Source: Desulfofustis glycolicus DSM 9705 (GTDB taxonomy: Bacteria > Desulfobacterota > Desulfobulbia > Desulfobulbales > Desulfocapsaceae). Taken from it: a stretch of DNA of 64,000 bases. A program made the translations under genes and the position numbers. Of the stretch, positions 62,848 through 64,000 are shown piece after piece (the stretch's first letter is position 1; each line of letters begins with the position of its first letter). Under the pieces are notes generated by a model. It was not told the origin of the DNA. It made no database searches and worked only from the letters and a program-made list of their open reading frames with translations. The DNA lies in NCBI RefSeq assembly GCF_900130015.1, contig NZ_FQXS01000006.1:121017-185016 (forward strand). Direction: 5' to 3'.

Positions 62848-64000
62848 ATGAAAAAGCGACTATCGATGGTGGTGGCTCTGGCCTCGGTGTTTGCGGTGAG
62901 TTCGGCCTATGCGTCGGGGTATCGGATCCCGGAACAGTCGGCGGATTCGGTGGCCAAGGCCGGTGCCCACATCGCCTCGGCAAAGGGCGCCGACGCGAGC
63001 TATTTCAATCCGGCAAACATGTCTTTCGCCGAGGACGGCTGGCTGACCGAGATCGACTTCACCTATATCCACCTGACCGAGATCGACTATACCGACGCTC
63101 GGTCGCCGCTGATGAACGGCACCTCGGATACCGAGAACTTCCTGTTGCCGACGGTATTCATGATCTCGCCCGATTTCTACAACTTCCGCTTCGGCTTTTC
63201 GGTAACGGCGCCGTTTGGCCTGGCCAAGCGCTGGGAGGACCCGTTCCCGGCCACCTATGCACGCAAGTTTTCACTGCAAGTCTTCGACATCAACCCGACG
63301 GTATCCTACGCGGTAACCGACTACCTGTCGATCAGCGGCGGCGTGCGGTTGCTGATGGCCAAAGCGATAGCCCGCAACGGCGGCAGAACGGCGGAAGGGA
63401 TCGGATTCGATCGTGATCTGGAAGGAGACTGGGAAGCCGACTACGGCTACAACCTGGCGGTGGCGGTGCAGCCGATGGAGGCGTTGAACCTGTCGGTGAC
63501 CTATCGTTCGCACGTCGATCTCGACCTGACCGGCGACGCGACGCTGAACACCAACTATCCGGCCCCGTATGTCTTCGAGTCGACCGGCAACGTGACGCTG
63601 CCGGCGCCGGCGGTATTGACGATAGCCGGTGCCTATACCTGGGAGAACCTGACGGTCGAGCTGGCCTGGGACCGGACCTTCTGGTCGGAGTACGAGGAGT
63701 TGGACATCCAGTATTCGACGCCGCTGCGTCACCCGGTGCTGGCCCAGATATTCGGCCCGCCGGTAGCGAAGAACTGGGATGATACCGATGCCTTCCGAAT
63801 CAGTGCGACGTACGTGTTCAACGAGACGTTTACCGGCATGATCGGTTTCGCCATCGATGAGAATCCGGTGCCGGAGGAGACGCTGAGCTTCGAGCTGCCC
63901 GATTCGGATGCGATGCTGTTCTCGATCGGCGGACGGATAAAACTGAGCGAGCAGATGGAGCTGGGACTCGGCTTTCTCTACGACCTGAAAGACTCGCGCA
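62848..64000 (+). CDS. FadL/TodX-family outer-membrane transporter (C-terminus beyond right edge)
   Basis: Outer-membrane beta-barrel channel for long-chain fatty acids or other hydrophobic compounds. 384 residues are within the window. Signal peptide MKKRLSMVVALASVFAVSSA with cut near AYASG. The FadL N-terminal signature follows (GYRIPEQSADSVAKAGAHIA, DASYFNPANMSF), then alternating amphipathic strands. ATG at 62848 has GTGAGG upstream. Downstream of the acyl-CoA synthetase; the end of the gene is not seen. Confidence 0.93.
   Translation, partial: MKKRLSMVVALASVFAVSSAYASGYRIPEQSADSVAKAGAHIASAKGADASYFNPANMSFAEDGWLTEIDFTYIHLTEIDYTDARSPLMNGTSDTENFLLPTVFMISPDFYNFRFGFSVTAPFGLAKRWEDPFPATYARKFSLQVFDINPTVSYAVTDYLSISGGVRLLMAKAIARNGGRTAEGIGFDRDLEGDWEADYGYNLAVAVQPMEALNLSVTYRSHVDLDLTGDATLNTNYPAPYVFESTGNVTLPAPAVLTIAGAYTWENLTVELAWDRTFWSEYEELDIQYSTPLRHPVLAQIFGPPVAKNWDDTDAFRISATYVFNETFTGMIGFAIDENPVPEETLSFELPDSDAMLFSIGGRIKLSEQMELGLGFLYDLKDSR

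Overview
The window reads as chromosomal DNA of a strictly anaerobic Gram-negative bacterium, most likely a sulfate- or sulfur-metabolising member of the Desulfobacterota (Desulfobulbales-like). This placement is inference. It rests on an ORP-type (orange protein) gene set with its own sigma-54 activator, rubrerythrin, two MoeA paralogues next to MoaA and a MOSC protein, a YgiQ radical-SAM protein, a candidate selenoprotein, and Gram-negative envelope genes (long YidC, FadL, periplasmic amidase). No rRNA, tRNA, CRISPR array, prophage or complete insertion sequence was recognised.

Layout. 1-7 kb: cell-wall amidase (cut by the left edge), mutS, a HIT protein, a YfcE-like phosphoesterase, then efp with its lysine ligase epmA. 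7-11 kb: ygiQ-type gene, nth and an orphan LuxR-type response regulator. 11-20 kb: an HU gene faces a long leftward operon, rpmH-rnpA-yidD-yidC-jag-mnmE-methyltransferase-mnmG-lgt. 20-28 kb: a divergent moeA and the leftward ORP-like cluster (two NifX-like proteins and a NifU-like protein, two ferredoxin-MinD ATPases, a receiver protein, a third NifX-like protein) behind a clear -24/-12 promoter, with its PAS/AAA+/Fis activator just upstream. 28-35 kb: an AT-rich patch with a small AbrB-like protein, an aminopeptidase P-like gene, ftsH, and a histidine kinase/CheY pair. 35-41 kb: an ArsR/thioredoxin-like pair, a candidate Moco riboswitch, moaA-moeA-MOSC, a degenerate HD-GYP protein and rubrerythrin. 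41-50 kb: a helicase, typA with a translationally coupled small candidate selenoprotein, and a leftward run glgX-SGNH hydrolase-OB-fold protein-HAD-Nudix. 50-64 kb: DUF1566 protein, alaC-type aminotransferase, a sensor without output domain, a LysE exporter, a LexA-controlled mutagenesis cassette (lexA-DUF72-imuB-dnaE2), and an acyl-CoA synthetase followed by fadL (cut by the right edge).

The most unusual signals are: (1) six dispersed ~141-bp intergenic elements with terminal inverted repeats, two flanked by perfect 5-bp direct repeats and one whose two ends have changed together; (2) a 53-codon reading frame overlapping the typA stop, with an in-frame UGA that forms a CxxU motif and is followed by a hairpin and by continued membrane-protein coding sequence; (3) a LexA/ImuB/DnaE2 cassette in which a DUF72 protein sits where ImuA is usual; (4) an ORP operon with promoter and a putative activator site.
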